A stretch of DNA of 54,614 nt, taken from the NCBI GenBank assembly GCA_937900045.1, contig CALCEB010000275.1:1-54614 (forward strand), read 5' to 3'. This DNA comes from an uncultured Acidobacteriota bacterium. Lineage in GTDB: Bacteria; Acidobacteriota; Terriglobia; UBA7540. A program made the position numbers and the translations under genes. The notes below the pieces were generated by a model. It worked only from the letters and a program-made list of their open reading frames with translations, searched no databases and was not told the DNA's origin. This document shows, in pieces, positions 53,499 through 54,614 of this stretch. Numbering within the stretch: position 1 is the stretch's first letter; the number at the start of each line of letters is the position of its first letter.

Positions 53499-54596
53499 AT
53501 GGTGAAGTATAGCCGGAGAGAGTGTATCCAGAGGATCTTGGCAACGGCGGCCGCGGCTTGCGCTCCGGCCGTCGCGCCTGGACTGCCGGGTAGCAAAGAA
53601 ACGAGTCCGAATGAGGAAGGCATCAAGCTGTGCCTCATCTGGGATATTCAGCAGACTCATTTGGTCCACCTGGCCCGACAGATGGGCGTCAACCATTCGA
53701 TCGCAGGAGTTGCTGGAGCGCTCAGGAGAGTTCGTCGCGCGCAGTATGTGGATACTCTGGCAAGTATTAAGTCGGAATACGATGCGGCGGGAATGACTAT
53801 TGCCGGCGTCGAGAGCCACCCCGTGCCGGCGGAGAAGATCAAGCTTGGGTTGCCGGGACGCGACGAGGAGATTGAAAACTACATCGCGGCCATTGAAGCG
53901 TTGGGCAAAGTGGGGATTCGGATGGTCTGCTACGACTTCATGGCCGGCATTGATTGGTACCGCACCAGCGTGATTTACCCGGGCCGCGGCGGCGTGCTCA
54001 GCCTGGCATTTGACGACCGCATTGCTGAAAAGCAGGGGCTTACCAAGTGGGGTCGAATTAGTGAGGATAGGATGTGGGAGAACATTGAATACTTCCAGAA
54101 AGCGGTGATCCCCGTGGCGGCAAAAGCGGGTGTGCAGATGGCATTACACCCCGATGATCCTCCCATCCCCGAGCTGCGCGGAATCGCGCGCATTCTGATT
54201 AGCGCCGCGAATTACCGCCGGGTCATGAACATCGTGCCGAGCCCGGTCAACGGCGTTACGTTCGATCAGTCGGTCTTCTACTTGATGGGCGAGAACATCC
54301 AGGCGCTGGCGCGGGAGTGGTGCGCGCAGAAGAAGATTTTTTACATCCACGCGCGGAACCTTCGAGGCACGCGCGAGCGCTTTCTGGAAACATTTCAAGA
54401 CAACGGCGCAATCAACTTTGGCGAAATGTTCCAGACCTACTATGACGGCGGCTTCCGCGGGCCGGTTCGTCCGGACCATGATCCCACGATGGACGGCGAA
54501 CCCAATGATCACCCTGGCTATGAAGTCCTGGGTAAGATATTTGCCATCGGATACCTGAAAGGAATTATGGCCGGGCGTCACATCGCGTACGCTTAA
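53499..54596 (+). CDS. Mannonate-dehydratase-like protein with Tat-type signal and altered metal site
   Basis: A 365-residue homologue of UxuA with an N-terminal extension SRRECIQRILATAAAACAPAVA that looks like a Tat signal. It keeps MALHPDDPPIP, FYIHARNLRG and VRPDHDPTMDG, which hold two histidines and an aspartate of the metal site. Where UxuA has FCVGS, this protein has FDQSV, so the cysteine ligand is lost. The body is full length. It may bind another metal, act on another sugar acid, or be a non-catalytic binding protein. AAGGAGG lies 9-10 nt before ATG 53499. It is divergent from uxuA. Confidence 0.82.
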   Translation: MVKYSRRECIQRILATAAAACAPAVAPGLPGSKETSPNEEGIKLCLIWDIQQTHLVHLARQMGVNHSIAGVAGALRRVRRAQYVDTLASIKSEYDAAGMTIAGVESHPVPAEKIKLGLPGRDEEIENYIAAIEALGKVGIRMVCYDFMAGIDWYRTSVIYPGRGGVLSLAFDDRIAEKQGLTKWGRISEDRMWENIEYFQKAVIPVAAKAGVQMALHPDDPPIPELRGIARILISAANYRRVMNIVPSPVNGVTFDQSVFYLMGENIQALAREWCAQKKIFYIHARNLRGTRERFLETFQDNGAINFGEMFQTYYDGGFRGPVRPDHDPTMDGEPNDHPGYEVLGKIFAIGYLKGIMAGRHIAYA

Positions 54597-54614
54597 CTGC
54601 AAAGGCGCGCACCG

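Overview
The window looks like chromosomal DNA of an acidobacterium (Acidobacteriota, Bryobacter/Solibacter-like lineages). The reasons are family-level and come from reading the encoded proteins: a TIGR02999-type sigma factor paired with a Ser/Thr kinase, an ADOP-type FtsX permease with its PadR regulator, an Oar-like TonB-dependent transporter with an N-terminal carboxypeptidase-regulatory domain, a CRTAC1/ASPIC-UnbV protein, and many Tat-exported sugar enzymes. No ribosomal or tRNA gene is present to fix the taxonomy.

Left part (1-9260): a sigma factor/kinase pair riddled with palindromic repeats, a small secreted protein, a GAF-fused glycogen phosphorylase, a secreted lysine-rich protein, a beta-class DNA methyltransferase with a PD-(D/E)xK nuclease, and a dead REP-associated transposase. 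Middle left (9260-18500): an SF1 helicase with a TPR-like tail, a CAP-domain relic, a deletion-ruined ADOP permease behind an intact PadR gene, a brnT relic, and a GMC dehydrogenase with its small subunit.

Right part (18700-54600): a long plant-polysaccharide and sugar-acid region. It holds a GH3 relic, an enolase-superfamily dehydratase, a GH36-like alpha-galactosidase, three esterase-like hydrolases, a sugar-acid MFS transporter, an amidohydrolase, a LacI regulator, a NagB-like deaminase, a Gfo/Idh/MocA oxidoreductase, a TonB transporter, a GH95-like enzyme, a FadR-type regulator and two mannonate-dehydratase family proteins. A plausible flow is outer-membrane uptake of oligosaccharides, periplasmic de-esterification and hydrolysis, uptake of acidic sugars by the MFS carrier, and dehydration by the enolase-superfamily enzyme and UxuA. 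A CheA/CheW cluster, with cheA split by one missing base, lies inside this region.

The most striking property is mobile palindromes and gene decay. At least six palindromic elements with the core CTGTAGCG...CGCTACAG are scattered between genes. Related REP-like hairpins sit in frame inside the kinase, and a 303-bp hairpin block splits the sigma factor recognition helix. A 173-bp MITE with near-perfect terminal repeats and a perfect 10-bp target duplication lies at 49167-49339. The ADOP permease carries a 21-bp inverted duplication exactly at its deletion junction. Relics of RAYT, CAP, brnT, GH3, ceramidase-like and SMP-30 genes fill the gaps. I found no CRISPR array, tRNA or rRNA.
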